In this document: in pieces, positions 34,113-44,129 of the stretch | How the letters are laid out: the number at the start of each line of letters is the position of its first letter | Numbering within the stretch: the stretch's first letter is position 1 | Assembly: GCA_936432065.2 (NCBI GenBank) | Contig: OW386293.2 | Coordinates: 19,914,234-19,978,233, forward strand | DNA length: 64,000 nucleotides | Direction of reading: 5' to 3' | DNA from: Rutpela maculata | Lineage: Eukaryota; Arthropoda; Insecta; Coleoptera; Cerambycidae | The notes under the pieces: model-generated | What the model saw: the letters and a program-made list of their open reading frames with translations, nothing else | Told to the model about the DNA's origin: nothing | Database searches by the model: none | Made by a program: the position numbers and the translations under genes

Positions 34113-35103
34113 CATCTAGTTTGATTCTATATAAGGACATCTTTTCGCTAGAGGTCATAGTTTTCGAGTTATTCAAGAAAAACGTGAAAAGGGGACCTTT
34201 AAACTACCCCCTACCCCCCCGATCATCACCCACTGGTCAGGACTTTTAGTATGTTGTTCAGGGCACTTCTCCCGACAACTGTACAAAAATTTGCCTCTAG
34301 ACTAATTATTTCCCATAATCGGCCTTTTTTGAACTCATTGACTGGATTATAATAGCTCGAAGGACATTGAAGATGTGGTTAAAATGTAAAACAACTTTCT
34401 CATGAGGTCATTATTTTCTGTTAATCATCCATGTAGCATCATTTTACATCTGAATCCATCTCTATCTTTGAATCCAGATAACAATTTCGAATGAAATATA
34501 CAATTTATATTACAGCAATAAAACTAACCCAATTTCGCAGCTTTAATCCATCCCGGCAATAGTAAACATTTTAATCCCCAAATGACGATATTAGCGGGAC
34601 ATTATTATGCATTTTGCAACACCAGATGAGTTTTTCTCAGTGTGACAGTTTAAGCCATTGATGTGATTTCCCGTCGTTCATTTGTATGTATGGAATGTCA
34701 CTTTGAACATTATATTTGCCAGGTAATACTAACTGGATCAAATCGCCTATGTAAATTTAACTAAAGCTGAATTAATTCTGTCGAACAGTTGTGCCGGATT
34801 ATGTGTCTATGGAAATCATTGATGTATGGAGATAATATATCTACCTACACATATCTCGCATAACGAAAAAATGTTCTAGTGATCTAATAATAGATCATAT
34901 GAGAATTCCTTACCTAAAATCCAATAATATAAACAATATACAGTTAATAGTTTAGAACAGGATATGAAGTTAAAAATTTACCGTCTGAGCAATAAGTGTA
35001 GACGTGTAAACGGTAGACCCATTGGCGTGCAAATTTACAAGCTTCGCGAATTCCATAATTTGTTTTGGCTGTTAGTTATTTATTAATATATTACATTTAA
35101 TAA
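34113..35103. other. No feature seen
   Basis: Unassigned sequence with a C-rich patch near 34200. Confidence 0.4.
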
Positions 35104-35640
35104 AAATTTAATTGAAACCCTGATGTATAAAACTCCCATTAACACTTTAGAAGATTTAAGAGAGCGAATAGTTGCCTCGTGTGAAACAATACGGAATACG
35201 CAGGGAATATTTTAACGAATGCGCAGTTCAATGCGAAGACGAGAGGAAGCATGCCTTTTAAGTGAGGGAAACAAAATTTATCATTATCAATGTTAATAAC
35301 AATTAGTCTCAATTTGAATATAATTGATTTAATCAAGAACTGTGCATCTGACGAAAAAAGCGCAAGAGATCGTTTTCATGTAGAATTGACAAGGCTAATC
35401 AGAAGAAATATCCACATGGAAAAATGTCAGTGGCGTACCACTTTTTTGGTAAATTAACTCAAAGGACATGCTTGCAGGAACGCCACTGGTGGAGCGATAA
35501 AATAACTATTCCAGCTAAAACATGTGGTTTTATATCATATTAACGCATACCAAAATTGAAAATAATATCTAAAGTACTTTCTGAGATATTAAAAAATTTA
35601 ACGATTTACAAAAATTCAACACCCGGTAAAAACATCCTAT
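35104..35640 (+). mobile_element. Family B mariner-like element, 3' fragment
   Basis: The first part (35118-35230) encodes the transposase C-terminus 'LYKTPINTLEDLRERI', matching 45600-45690. It is followed by the 3' inverted repeat (35340-35640), the reverse complement of 38860-39240. Order and orientation fit the 3' third of one element. Lesions in the coding part are numerous. Confidence 0.65.
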
Positions 35641-36600
35641 CTAAAACAAAATTTAAAATCAACAGTAGGATTTTGAATATAGTACATGAAAACACTTAAA
35701 GACAATTCAAATAAAACTTTAAAAATTTTCGTGCACTGTGGAGCGCAGACACTTAAGAAATTTGGTTGCTGGCACGGGAACACGAAACTCAATTAAATAA
35801 CCCCTTCGAAGCAATTCCACCCTGGTGGTCTTCCTGCCGCCAGGAAAATAGGGTGATAAAAAGTTGTGGTTTTTTGAAAGTTATAATTTTTAAGAGTTGA
35901 ATTTGGAGACAAAAAGAGGACAAACAGAATGAGGAGGATAAAACAATGAACATACAGAAAAGGAATAGAGTGGTTAAGATTAAAAAGTTAGGCAAAGATA
36001 AAGTAAAGGTAAGTTGTAGTTTTGGAGAAAAGGCTAAGGGGGAAAATTCTCAAAATAGGTAACAACTCGCATAGTAGTGGGTGTTTCAGATTAAATAATA
36101 TTGTAATTTGCCTTATGTTGCGGGTTAGCGGACTAGCGCTCAGTTTGAATTCGCAGAATTTTTGTGATATCTCTTGGACGTAGTCCGCTAGTGGGGTTAT
36201 GTCATATTATACGAAGATGTGTTGGTGTAAATTGGGTATACAAAGAAGAGAGATAAGACATACAGCCTACAATAAATGTGTGTCTTTTCACGATTACAAT
36301 ACTTCTGTTCGAGGAATATAAAGAATTTACAAAATTATTTCCAAAAATCTCCACTCTATTTGACACCTTCTATTCATTAATTATCTTATTTCTTCCAGTG
36401 ATCACTTTAAATATTTTTTATCAAAATTGTAGCAGATGTTCATCGTTGTCAACCACATTCCAAATACTTTTCCTGACATTTAATTTTTTAAAGTATCCAA
36501 CCTTTATAGCTTTCACTAAGAGTTGTCAATATTATTTTTTTCCATCAACATTTCAGAAAGTGATTCTTTCACGATTATAATTAATTAGTTACATAGTATA
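35641..36600. other. No clear feature
   Basis: Unassigned sequence. A short inverted pair TAGCGGACTA (36126) and TAGTCCGCTA (36181) is visible; its meaning is unclear. Confidence 0.4.
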
Positions 36601-36606
36601 TTGTGT

Positions 36607-36715
36607 ATTTAGGTGTGAAAGCAATAGATTCCCGGACGACGATGCAAATTGTTGGCCGAGGCGCTAGCCGACGCCAACAAGCATCGAAGTCCGGGAATGT
36701 GCTTTCACACCGAAG
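36607..36715. repeat. Complex palindrome, nested stem-loops (locus B, left)
   Basis: An outer stem 'gtgtgaaagcaatag' with 'attcccggac' pairs with 'gtccgggaatgtgctttcac'. An inner stem 'gatgc...ttgttggc' pairs with 'gccaacaagcatc'. The loop 'gaggcgctagccgac' is GC-rich. It lies 173 bp from a perfect palindrome at 36888-36943. Confidence 0.8.
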
Positions 36716-36887
36716 TACACATACTATTTTTTCTGAAATCACAATCAATATTATTATAAATTAAGGAATTTGTATTAATTTATAACATTTCTTCATTACA
36801 ATCTAACTGCTTACTAATAAATGCAATTTTAATATGAGTTGGTTTGTCTGCGTGTATTTATTTACTGTCTAAAATATACCTAAAAAA

Positions 36888-36943
36888 CCGTACGGGAATG
36901 TTACTTTCCCGGCCTAGGCCGGGAAAGTAACATTCCCGTACGG
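36888..36943. repeat. Perfect 56-bp palindrome (locus B, right)
   Basis: Both arms are 28 bp with no loop and no mismatch; the centre is GGCCTAGGCC and each arm starts CCGTACGGGAATG. Its arm shares 'CGGGAATGT' and 'CTTTC' with the outer stem of the complex palindrome at 36607-36715. Confidence 0.95.
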
Positions 36944-37230
36944 CTTTGTTGATCGTTGTTTGGCAATGGATCTTTTCCGGTCTGTTTTCTGATAATGTCT
37001 TAGTAACGGACTAAAATACTGGAATTGTGCATTTTTCGATCTGAAATCGCGCCGAAAATGTAGACATTGCCGATCGATTTCAGAAAAAATATTTTTCGAG
37101 CCCTAGTCAAAACTTTCTTCATTGTTATCGTCTCCATATACCCTAAATAAATAATTAGGAAATATTTCACTAACGCAATGCAATGCAATTCAACATGACC
37201 AACGTATGCACCATACAGCGATAACATATT

Positions 37231-37828
37231 ACTTTCACATCCAGTGGAAGTATAGTAACGACAAAAAAAAATTTTTAAAATTTTTATTGTTCAGATAGTC
37301 TTAAAATGTCATGAAACGTCGAGATTTTAAGTTTGAGCAAAAAAAAAATGTCTGTCTGTCGGTCTGTCTTGTCTGTCTGTCTGAAACTTTTTTTATGAGC
37401 ACGTTTACTCTGGAACCGTTCGAGATATTGACTTGAAATTTGGTACACATATGTACTTTAACGAAATCTGGAACTAAATTATATTTTCATCGTGTTCCGT
37501 CGAAGGGTTGGGGGTAAATTGGGGTAAATTTGAGGTAAATGGGTAAATTAAGCAGGTAAGAAGTGTCCATAAAATTGGTATTTAGTATATATAAGAGAAG
37601 CTAAGGTCTCAAAAAAAATGTTGGCATTAGCCACCCCCATTACCACCCCCACCCCACTACCGATGTGGGGTATCGTTTTATGGGTTTTTGGGGTAGAGGA
37701 TTTCAAATATTATATTATTAAAGTCCCTTAAACAATGATTTCCACATTCAACGTTTTTTCGTTATGAGCAACTTGGATAGAGAATCTGGATGTGGAAGTA
37801 GTGATTCCTTGGACAGCCTTTTTTTATA
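37231..37828 (+). repeat. Family A repeat, full copy
   Basis: Bounded by ACTTTCACATCCAG (37231) and CTGGATGTGGAAGT (37786-37799), inverted repeats that suggest a TIR element. It then continues through 'agtgattccttgg', which all copies share. The modules follow the order in the 26.2-kb copy, with one G-rich module instead of two. No coding sequence. Confidence 0.75.
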
Positions 37829-38819
37829 TTAAGTTAAATTATTAATAGGCTGTGTATAAGATGGATCACAAACAACACAACACCTTCATAATATTTCATA
37901 ATATTAAAAAAATAAGCAAATTGACAAATAAACAATTGTCGTCACCTAAAATAGGAATAACATGTCTTTCCATGATAAAAAGAGATATTCTCCAAAAAAC
38001 AGTTTATCTTAGAAATGAATAAAATCAATGTGAAAATTAATTCGAAGTTCTTTTCAACGGAATGTGAGATATGAGATATACATACGCTGGCTCTAACTGA
38101 TTTACTCAGATATCTTCGATCAACTGAGGCCGTTACATGCACAGTTTGATGTAACGTATGTGGATAAAGAACTTTATTTCAAAAAAAGGATCATCAGAAT
38201 CCATCCAGTAGGGGCCGCTTGCGCCTTGTGTATTTATTTGTTTAAACAATACTTTTTAAACAAACTGTTGCGTAATTAGCAATTTTTCCATATTTTTAAA
38301 TACTTTGTAATAAAGAGAACGATGCAAAAAATATTATCATGGCCTCATTAGTATGAGTCAACTGAAAGCTTTATACCACATTCTGCATGACCACCCTGAG
38401 ATAAACGATCCACAGTTCTGGCAATAAAGGAGATAGCAGTTATAATATACAATATACATTTATTGCGTATTTAGTGCTCTAATAAATTTACATTTAATAA
38501 AATCTCATAATAAAACGCTTGCTTTTACCCTTTAGTGAAAACCACATTATTATTTCGCTCTCCATTTAAAACACAATAAAATCGCGGTAATGTAGTAAAA
38601 ATAATAATAAAACACACTGTAATGTGGTAAAATTATTCATTATAATCGTTATATACTCAGAGGGAGTAAAAATAACGATATTAGTCATTGATAATATTGC
38701 ACTTTATACTATTGTTACTATGGGCTATGGGCTATCGGATTTTTTTAAAGAAACTCGCAACATGTTATGCGTTAAAAATGTATTGAAAGAACCGTTAATT
38801 TATAATCCTCTTTTTCATA
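37829..38819. other. No feature seen
   Basis: Unassigned AT-rich sequence. Confidence 0.45.
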
Positions 38820-39361
38820 TACAGGGTGTTCCTTAATGACGTGCTAATTCAGGGTGTGATTCCTTAGCTCATTTTATGAAGAAAAAATTTAATACGAACA
38901 TATATCCATAACGGCTTAAATTTTTTGCTACGTGTTGAATTTTTTTTTAAATTGTTATTCTTAAATATCTCAGAAAGTACTTATTAGATATTGTTTTCAA
39001 TTTTAGTATGCATTAATAGGAAATAAAACCACATATGTTAGTTGGAAAAGTTATATCATCGCTCCACCAGTGGCGTCCCAGCAAACATGTCCCCTTTTTT
39101 TACCAAAAAGTGGTACGTCACTGACATTTTTCCACGCGAATATTTTTTCTGATTAGCCTGGTCAATTAATTCTACATGAAAACGGTCTCTTGCTTTTTTT
39201 CGTCAGACGCACAGTTTTTGATTAAAACAATTAAACTAAAGTTGCCTTATTTAGCAGTATTGACTAATAATTTTTGAACACACAAATCTAGTTATCCTGG
39301 AATAAATGACGTTTTTAAGAACATTATTTTCAAGACAATATTTATTGACATAAAGTAAGTT
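38820..39361 (+). mobile_element. Family B mariner-like element, 5' part (copy 2)
   Basis: Starts TACAGGGTGTTCCTTAATG and matches 14037-14560 in order. Its sequence breaks at 39362, where a 3.2-kb inverted-repeat insertion begins, and resumes at 42574 with the transposase. Confidence 0.7.
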
Positions 39362-40084
39362 GTTGGCTCTGGTTTCCGAGATATCCTAACCTAAAAGTGC
39401 AAAAACAGCGATTTTGGCCTATATTTGACGTTATGTAGCATCGAATTTTTTCTCTGACTCAAAAAACTACACCCATCATCATCTTAAAGTATAAGCCTTG
39501 CCCTTTCAAATGCCGTTGAGTTTGCACAAATATCTATTTTTTTCGCTGAGATTTTGAAATTTTCATGTTTGTGAATGTACCTATACCCAAAAACCTATTA
39601 CGGATACGTGTGTATTACTAAATTGGAATTTTTATTAGGAGACACAGAAAATATTTAAAAATCAATAAGAGGTCAATTTTTTATTACTAAGAAGACATTT
39701 TTCGAAATTCCACCCCCAAGAAGGTGAAAAAGGGAGGTTGAAATTTTAGGCTTTTTCGGAAACGGTTAGATCTAGATGCGTGAAATTTGGCAGAAATACT
39801 CTTTATTGGAATCTATTGGACACGAGTAAGACGAAATTTCGATTTTCACTTTTTGAAGGAGTGAAAACGGGGGTGGTAGATGGTTTAAAGCGTACCCGTA
39901 TCTCTGAAATCGCGTAAGTCAGAAACATGATATTCCAGCGATGGGCTCTTCTCAGAAAATAAGGACACACGTAATCGACGGTTTTCAAAAAGAGACCCCC
40001 GAAAGGGTGAACGGGGAGGGGAATGTTGTTAAGCATGAAATTTGACTCGCACCCGTCCATGTGCTATATCGTCTATTAGTAGCT

Positions 40085-40197
40085 ATTTATATGACAAGGG
40101 AGAAAAGTGCATAATTTCCTCCAGCGGATAGTTTGATGCCCGACGCGAAGCGGAAGGCATCAATATCCAAGGGAGGAAATGGTACTTCGCTCCAATG
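40085..40197. repeat. Complex palindrome, nested stem-loops (locus A, left)
   Basis: The outer stem 'gggagaaaagtgc' and 'atttcctcc' pairs with 'ggaggaaatggtacttcgctcc'-like sequence. The inner stem 'ggatagtttgatgcc' pairs with 'ggcatcaatatcc' around the loop 'cgacgcgaagc'. The layout (outer stem, inner stem with GATGC/TTG words, GC-rich loop) repeats that at 36607-36715. It lies 200 bp before the recombinase pseudogene. Confidence 0.75.
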
Positions 40198-40394
40198 TAA
40201 TACATATGATTTTTTCTACAACCATTTACAGTGTTTTTTACATTATATTTTCTTATGCATGACAATCAAAAAACCAAATATGTCAAAATGTCATAATAGG
40301 TATTTAGATAAGTAAATATTTTTAAAAATCAAAGTACATTGCTAAGGTTGCTTCTTGTTTTCAAAATAAACAAACTTCCAAAAATTTTATAATA

Positions 40395-41637
40395 ATGTAT
40401 TCCGAATGTGAAGATGAAGTTCCTCAAGATATTCTGGAAGAAGCAAACGTGGTTTCGTTAAATCTATTACCGTTAAAGTCTCGTGAAAAATATGAAAAAG
40501 AATACCAGCTATTTAAATGTTGGATGGAGACTAGGCAAATAAGAAAAATATGTGAAAAAGTGGTCCTATTTTACTTTTCCAAAAAATGCGCCGGTTTGAA
40601 GCCTTCAACATTATGGAGCAAATACAGCATGTTGCAATCTACACTCCAAATTAAAGACAATATCGACATTAAGTTTCCTAAATTAGTAGCTTTTTTAAAA
40701 AGGAAATCTGCTGAATATACAGCCAAGAAAGCCAATACTTTTTCAAGGGAGGATATCAACAAGTTTAATGCAGAAGCTCCAGATGAAACTTACGTATGAA
40801 GGTAAGATTGATCGTTATTGTTGAAGAATAAATAAAAGCGTAACGCAGTATTTGTTATTAGAAAGTATATATAAAATGGCAATTAAGTGACATTTTAGGC
40901 AGTTGTCATAAGTGCATTTTCCTTTTTCAGGTCGTGCTTATATTTGGAATTGCTGAGGCATGCCGTAGCAATGAATTAGTTAATATGGTGCTTGAGGATA
41001 TCAGTGATAAAGGCGATATTTTGGTGGTGAAAATACCTGACTCAAAAACTAATATCAAAAGGACATTTACAATAACAAATTAGATTTTAAAAGGAGTATC
41101 TGTCTTGGATATGTATAGAAAATATCTGGACTGTAGGTCCCCTAAAACATGTCATTCTAGATTTTTTGTAACTTATGCTAAAGGGAAATGTACAAACCAG
41201 GTAATTGGCAAAAATACAATTGCCAAAATTCCATACAGAATAGCAATATTTTTAAATTTGGATGATTCGAAAGGCTATACTGGACACAGTTTCCGCCGTA
41301 CTTCAGCGACGTTATTAGTCAATGAAGTGACATTCTCACTCTAAAAAGACATGGGGGATGGCGAACAAACGTAGTAGCACAAGGGTACTTAGATGATTGT
41401 ATTTCTAAAAAATGTGAGGTAGCCAGCCAAATAATTACGGGAGAAAGTACTACTTCAAGTACCAAAAAACGTTGTTTTGTTTTTGAAAATTTTGTTTCTA
41501 CAAGTACTTCATCAGCGACCAAGACTTTTGAAAACAACAAACAGGAACTGATCTCCACCAGCAGAGACAATATTTCTTCAGGGGGAATCTCCATTAGTAA
41601 TTTAACTAATTGTACCATAAATTTTAACAATACTTAG
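40395..41637 (+). pseudogene. Crypton-like tyrosine recombinase, two exons, broken
   Basis: Exon 1 (40395-40801) begins 'MYSECEDEVPQDILEEANVV' and has the SAM-like core-binding domain ('STLWSKYSMLQSTL', 'FPKLVAFLKRKS'). An intron of 129 bp follows (GTAAGA at 40802, CAG ending 40930). Exon 2 (40931-41637) holds the catalytic domain: 'GIAEACRSNELVNM' (first Arg), 'GHSFRRTSATLLVN' (His-x2-Arg), 'RHGGW' (His/Trp) and 'VAQGYLDD' (Tyr nucleophile). A Ser/Thr-rich tail ends at 41637. Lesions: a 1-bp loss near 40793, an in-frame TAG at 41081-41083 and a frame change near 41330. All five catalytic positions are still readable. Related insect proteins suggest a Crypton-like mobile family; a domesticated origin cannot be excluded. 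Confidence 0.75.
40802..40930 (+). other. Intron of the tyrosine recombinase gene
   Basis: The donor AAG|GTAAGA and the acceptor 'cctttttcag|GTC' with a pyrimidine tract bound 129 bp. Joining the flanks makes the recombinase reading continuous apart from the 1-bp loss near 40793. A retained intron argues against a processed copy. Confidence 0.7.
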
Positions 41638-41821
41638 TTACTGATGTTAATTTAAACCTTGATTTAAACTGTTTTCAATTTTTATAAATAAAAATAAGTA
41701 ATAAAAAATATGTTTCAAAGAAAAGCATAATTATACATTTTCAGGAAGTTTGTGTATCGATAAAAGAAGTCTATACACTACTATTACAGCTATTTGAAGT
41801 TTTTACTTGTTTGCTTCCAGA

Positions 41822-41878
41822 GGGAGCCAAAGTATTTTCCTCCCGAGGGAGGAAAAGTACTACTTTGCTCCCTGAAAT
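41822..41878. repeat. Near-perfect palindrome (locus A, right)
   Basis: 'gggagccaaagta' then 'ttttcctccc' mirrors 'gggaggaaaagtac' then 'actttgctccc' around a GA centre, with a few bulges. Its right arm closely matches the outer stem of 40085-40197 (GGGAGGAAA, GTAC, GCTCC). Confidence 0.75.
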
Positions 41879-41970
41879 GAGCTAGCAAAATAGTATTTTC
41901 TATGTAGGGAGTAGAAGAAATAATTATTTTTTCGTTTAACCCGCTCTAACAAAAAAATAAACAAATTACA

Positions 41971-42068
41971 ATGCGCAGTGGATTTCCCCAAGTACTATAG
42001 ATGCGCAGTAGGTTTCTCGAGAACCATGGATGCGCAGTGGGTTTCCTCGAGCACCATGGATGCGCAAT
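41971..42068 (+). repeat. 30-bp tandem repeat, about 3.3 units
   Basis: 'atgcgcagt' starts at 41971, 42001, 42030 and 42060; the units contain 'gggtttcctcgag'. The 30-bp period keeps a reading frame. It runs into the Helitron helicase fragment. Confidence 0.75.
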
Positions 42069-42071
42069 GAG

Positions 42072-42241
42072 TTGAGTCTCAGGGACAAACCCTAAAGTTG
42101 GCCGGAGTGGACTTAAGGGAGGAACGCCTCTCACACGGTCAGTTTTACGTAGCCTGCTCGAGAGTAAGCTCACCTAGCAGCCTGGTAATATTGGCACCTA
42201 ACGGAAAGACCAAAAACGTCGTCTACAAGGGAGTACTATAG
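42072..42241 (+). pseudogene. Helitron Rep/helicase C-terminus (PIF1-like)
   Basis: The frame from 42077 reads 'SQGQTLKLAGVDLREERLSH' then 'GQFYVACSRVSSPSSLVILA' and stops at 42239-42241. This is the PIF1-type helicase end (motif V/VI, SQGQTL and YVACSRV with the Arg finger) found in Helitron polyproteins. Upstream the protein is lost: only about 54 codons remain. Confidence 0.8.
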
Positions 42242-42329
42242 GAATAGGTATGTAGTACTTCTTTATAGGCATAAGTTAGTATGTCAATGTTCTTAATTCC
42301 ACGCGGACGAGGTCGCGGGTATCAGCTAG
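42072..42329 (+). mobile_element. Helitron 3' end
   Basis: Downstream of the helicase stop, about 90 bp of untranslated sequence ends in a GC hairpin ('cgcggacgaggtcgcg') and, after a short spacer, CTAG at 42326-42329 followed by T. The hairpin plus CTRR end, inserted before T, is the Helitron terminus. No 5' end was found in the window. Confidence 0.8.
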
Positions 42330-42573
42330 TTCAGTAATATACACGTATTCGTAATAGGTTTTCGGGTATAGGTACATTCACAAACATGAAAATTTCAAAA
42401 TAGATATTTGTGCAAACTCATCGGCATTTGAAAGGGCAAGGCTTATACTGTAAGATGATGGATGTAGTTTTTTGAGTCAGAGAAAAAAATTCGATGCTAC
42501 ATAACCTCAAATATAGGCCAAAATCGCTGTTTTTGCACTTTTAGGTTAGAATATCTTGGAAACTAGAGCCAAC

Positions 42574-43240
42574 TGAGACCTCGGATTCGGATTCAGCGCA
42601 CTCAAGACCTTTGAAAAAATATATTCTGGTTTCTGAATCAGAGGGTCGACATGATTTTGTCGGCCTGTGTTATTAGTGTTTCATTGAATTTATTTTATTT
42701 TTTCGATATTTTTATTCGAATATCTCAGTAAATATGGTAAATTATACGGATTCGGAAATGGCGATAGTGCATTACGTATTCGGTCTCGCAGATGGTAATG
42801 CAACAAAAGCTAGTAGTACGTATCAGGAAAGAAATCCTAATCGTGCCCTGCCAGATAGCCGATTTTTTCCACTATCCATCGCCATTTTTGTGAAACTGGT
42901 AATTTCCGGAAAGCTACATACTATAGATCTCGCACTGTCAGAACACCCGAAATTGAGGAAGCGGTGCTGCAGGAAATCGACGAACATTCCGAGATGAGTA
43001 CGAGGAAGATTGCTACAGCTCTGCGTATTTGTCATCAACCTGTTTGGCGAAGAAAATTTCCATAATAATAATGCATGGCCCATCAATTTTCGATTAATAT
43101 ATGGGTAGGAATTATTGGTAATAATCTTATAGGCCCTGTGTGCCAAGACGCCTTAATGACCAATCATATCTGCATTTTCTCTAAGAATCTGTGTTGCTTG
43201 AAGATGTACCAATTGCATTAAAGAATCAAATGTGGTATGT
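42574..43240 (+). pseudogene. Family B mariner-like transposase, 3' continuation of copy 2
   Basis: The Met at 42734 opens 'MVNYTDSEMAIVHYVFGLAD' and 'YQERNPNRALPDSRF', the DUF4817-like helix-turn-helix typical of this insect mariner group. After a frame change 'TPEIEEAVLQEIDEHSEMST' continues. A deletion near 43050 then joins 'HNAWPINFRL' and 'IGNNLIGPVC', part of the DDE core. No complete catalytic triad remains. Confidence 0.65.
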
Positions 43241-43480
43241 GGGGTTCCACACAATCAAAATCAAATAATATTTTAATGTGGTTTAATGTAGTTAAAACAT
43301 TGAAGATAAAATTTACATTAAGACATGTACCACATAAACATATATAATTATCTTCTTAATTCAGTAACCTAAGTAACGGATTTTATTTTAATCCTCGGGA
43401 TCTAGTTTTATGTAAAACAATATAACAAATAATAAGGGAAATAGTTAGGTAACTACACTACATACATAATACTCCCCCTC
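43240..43480 (-). mobile_element. Possible Copia-type 3' end (polypurine tract and LTR)
   Basis: On the minus strand 'tttgagggggag' (43469-43480) precedes a stretch of about 225 bp that contains AATAAA signals and ends '...ccccaca' near 43240. A G-rich polypurine tract directly before such a stretch is typical of Copia LTRs. No second LTR or coding domain confirms it. Confidence 0.35.
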
Positions 43481-43749
43481 AAAGAAAAAAATAAACCAAT
43501 CAATCAAAATCAAAACGTACTCTTTTAGTCACCAACGGAGCAGGACGATCTGTAATGCCAGCTAATAAACAAGCTAAAAACGTACTATTCGCCTGTTCAC
43601 TGAACTTTTTATATAATTGTTACACATTCTATAGGATACTCTTCGCAGTTTTTTGTAAACAGTGTTAGTTTTAGATATTTTTAATTTTATAGTACGAACT
43701 TAGTTGGTAAAAGGCTGCGTGTAAAACAAAGTAAAAATAAAAAAACCAT

Positions 43750-43826
43750 ACCAAATCCCATTTGGGTTTCGAACCCGGGACCCTTGGATTCAGAGTCAAA
43801 AGCATAAAAACTACACCACCACCTTA
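43750..43826 (-). repeat. Degenerate tRNA-Gln-like sequence, probably a SINE head
   Basis: The minus strand has an A box (GTGGTGTAG at 43819-43811), an anticodon-arm-like 'tttgactctgaatccaa' (loop CTCTGAA, anticodon CTG for Gln) and a B box GGTTCGAAACC (43775-43765). The acceptor and T stems do not pair well, so a working tRNA is unlikely. Polymerase III boxes with a broken fold point to a tRNA-derived SINE or pseudogene. Confidence 0.55.
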
Positions 43827-44129
43827 CACGTAAAAAATGCAAATGTTTACATTATAAGACACGAGCTAAAATCATATTTTCACGGCTGTATATTACATTA
43901 TGAAATGTATATTTGTAAAATATAAATATTTAGATATTAAAGTGAAATATCATTCCACCAGATTTCTATTCAATTATAAAAATATAAAAATCAAAAAAAC
44001 TTGTTTTCAAATTTAAATCATTAATAACATTTTTATTTACCGATCGATTTTTCTTGAGTTATCGTGCTTACAAGAAACGTGACGGACGGACGGACGGACA
44101 GACGGTAATTTTGAAAGTTGTTCAGAATT

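Larger units (their letters stand above)
39362..42573. mobile_element. 3.2-kb element bounded by about 250-bp inverted repeats
   Basis: Inverted arms 39362-39620 and 42331-42573 start GTTGGCTCT and share 'cctaaaagtgcaaaaacagc', 'catcgaattttttctctgac', 'aagccttgccctttcaaatg' and 'gtacctataccc'. They enclose a tyrosine recombinase pseudogene (40395-41637) framed by two palindromes, and a Helitron 3' end (to 42329) that abuts the right arm. The block splits a family B mariner element. Whether the arms belong to the recombinase or to a separate host element is open. Confidence 0.7.

Noticed and set aside
36126..36190. Third palindrome site (TAGCGGACTA pair)
   Set aside because: The arms are only 10 bp with a 45-bp gap and lack the nested architecture of the two palindrome pairs.
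41971..42068. CRISPR-like 30-bp repeats
   Set aside because: The units are contiguous, without unique spacers, so this is a simple tandem repeat in a eukaryotic element.
44085..44105. GACGGACGGACG run as a family A copy
   Set aside because: Only the microsatellite is shared; none of the other family A modules flank it.
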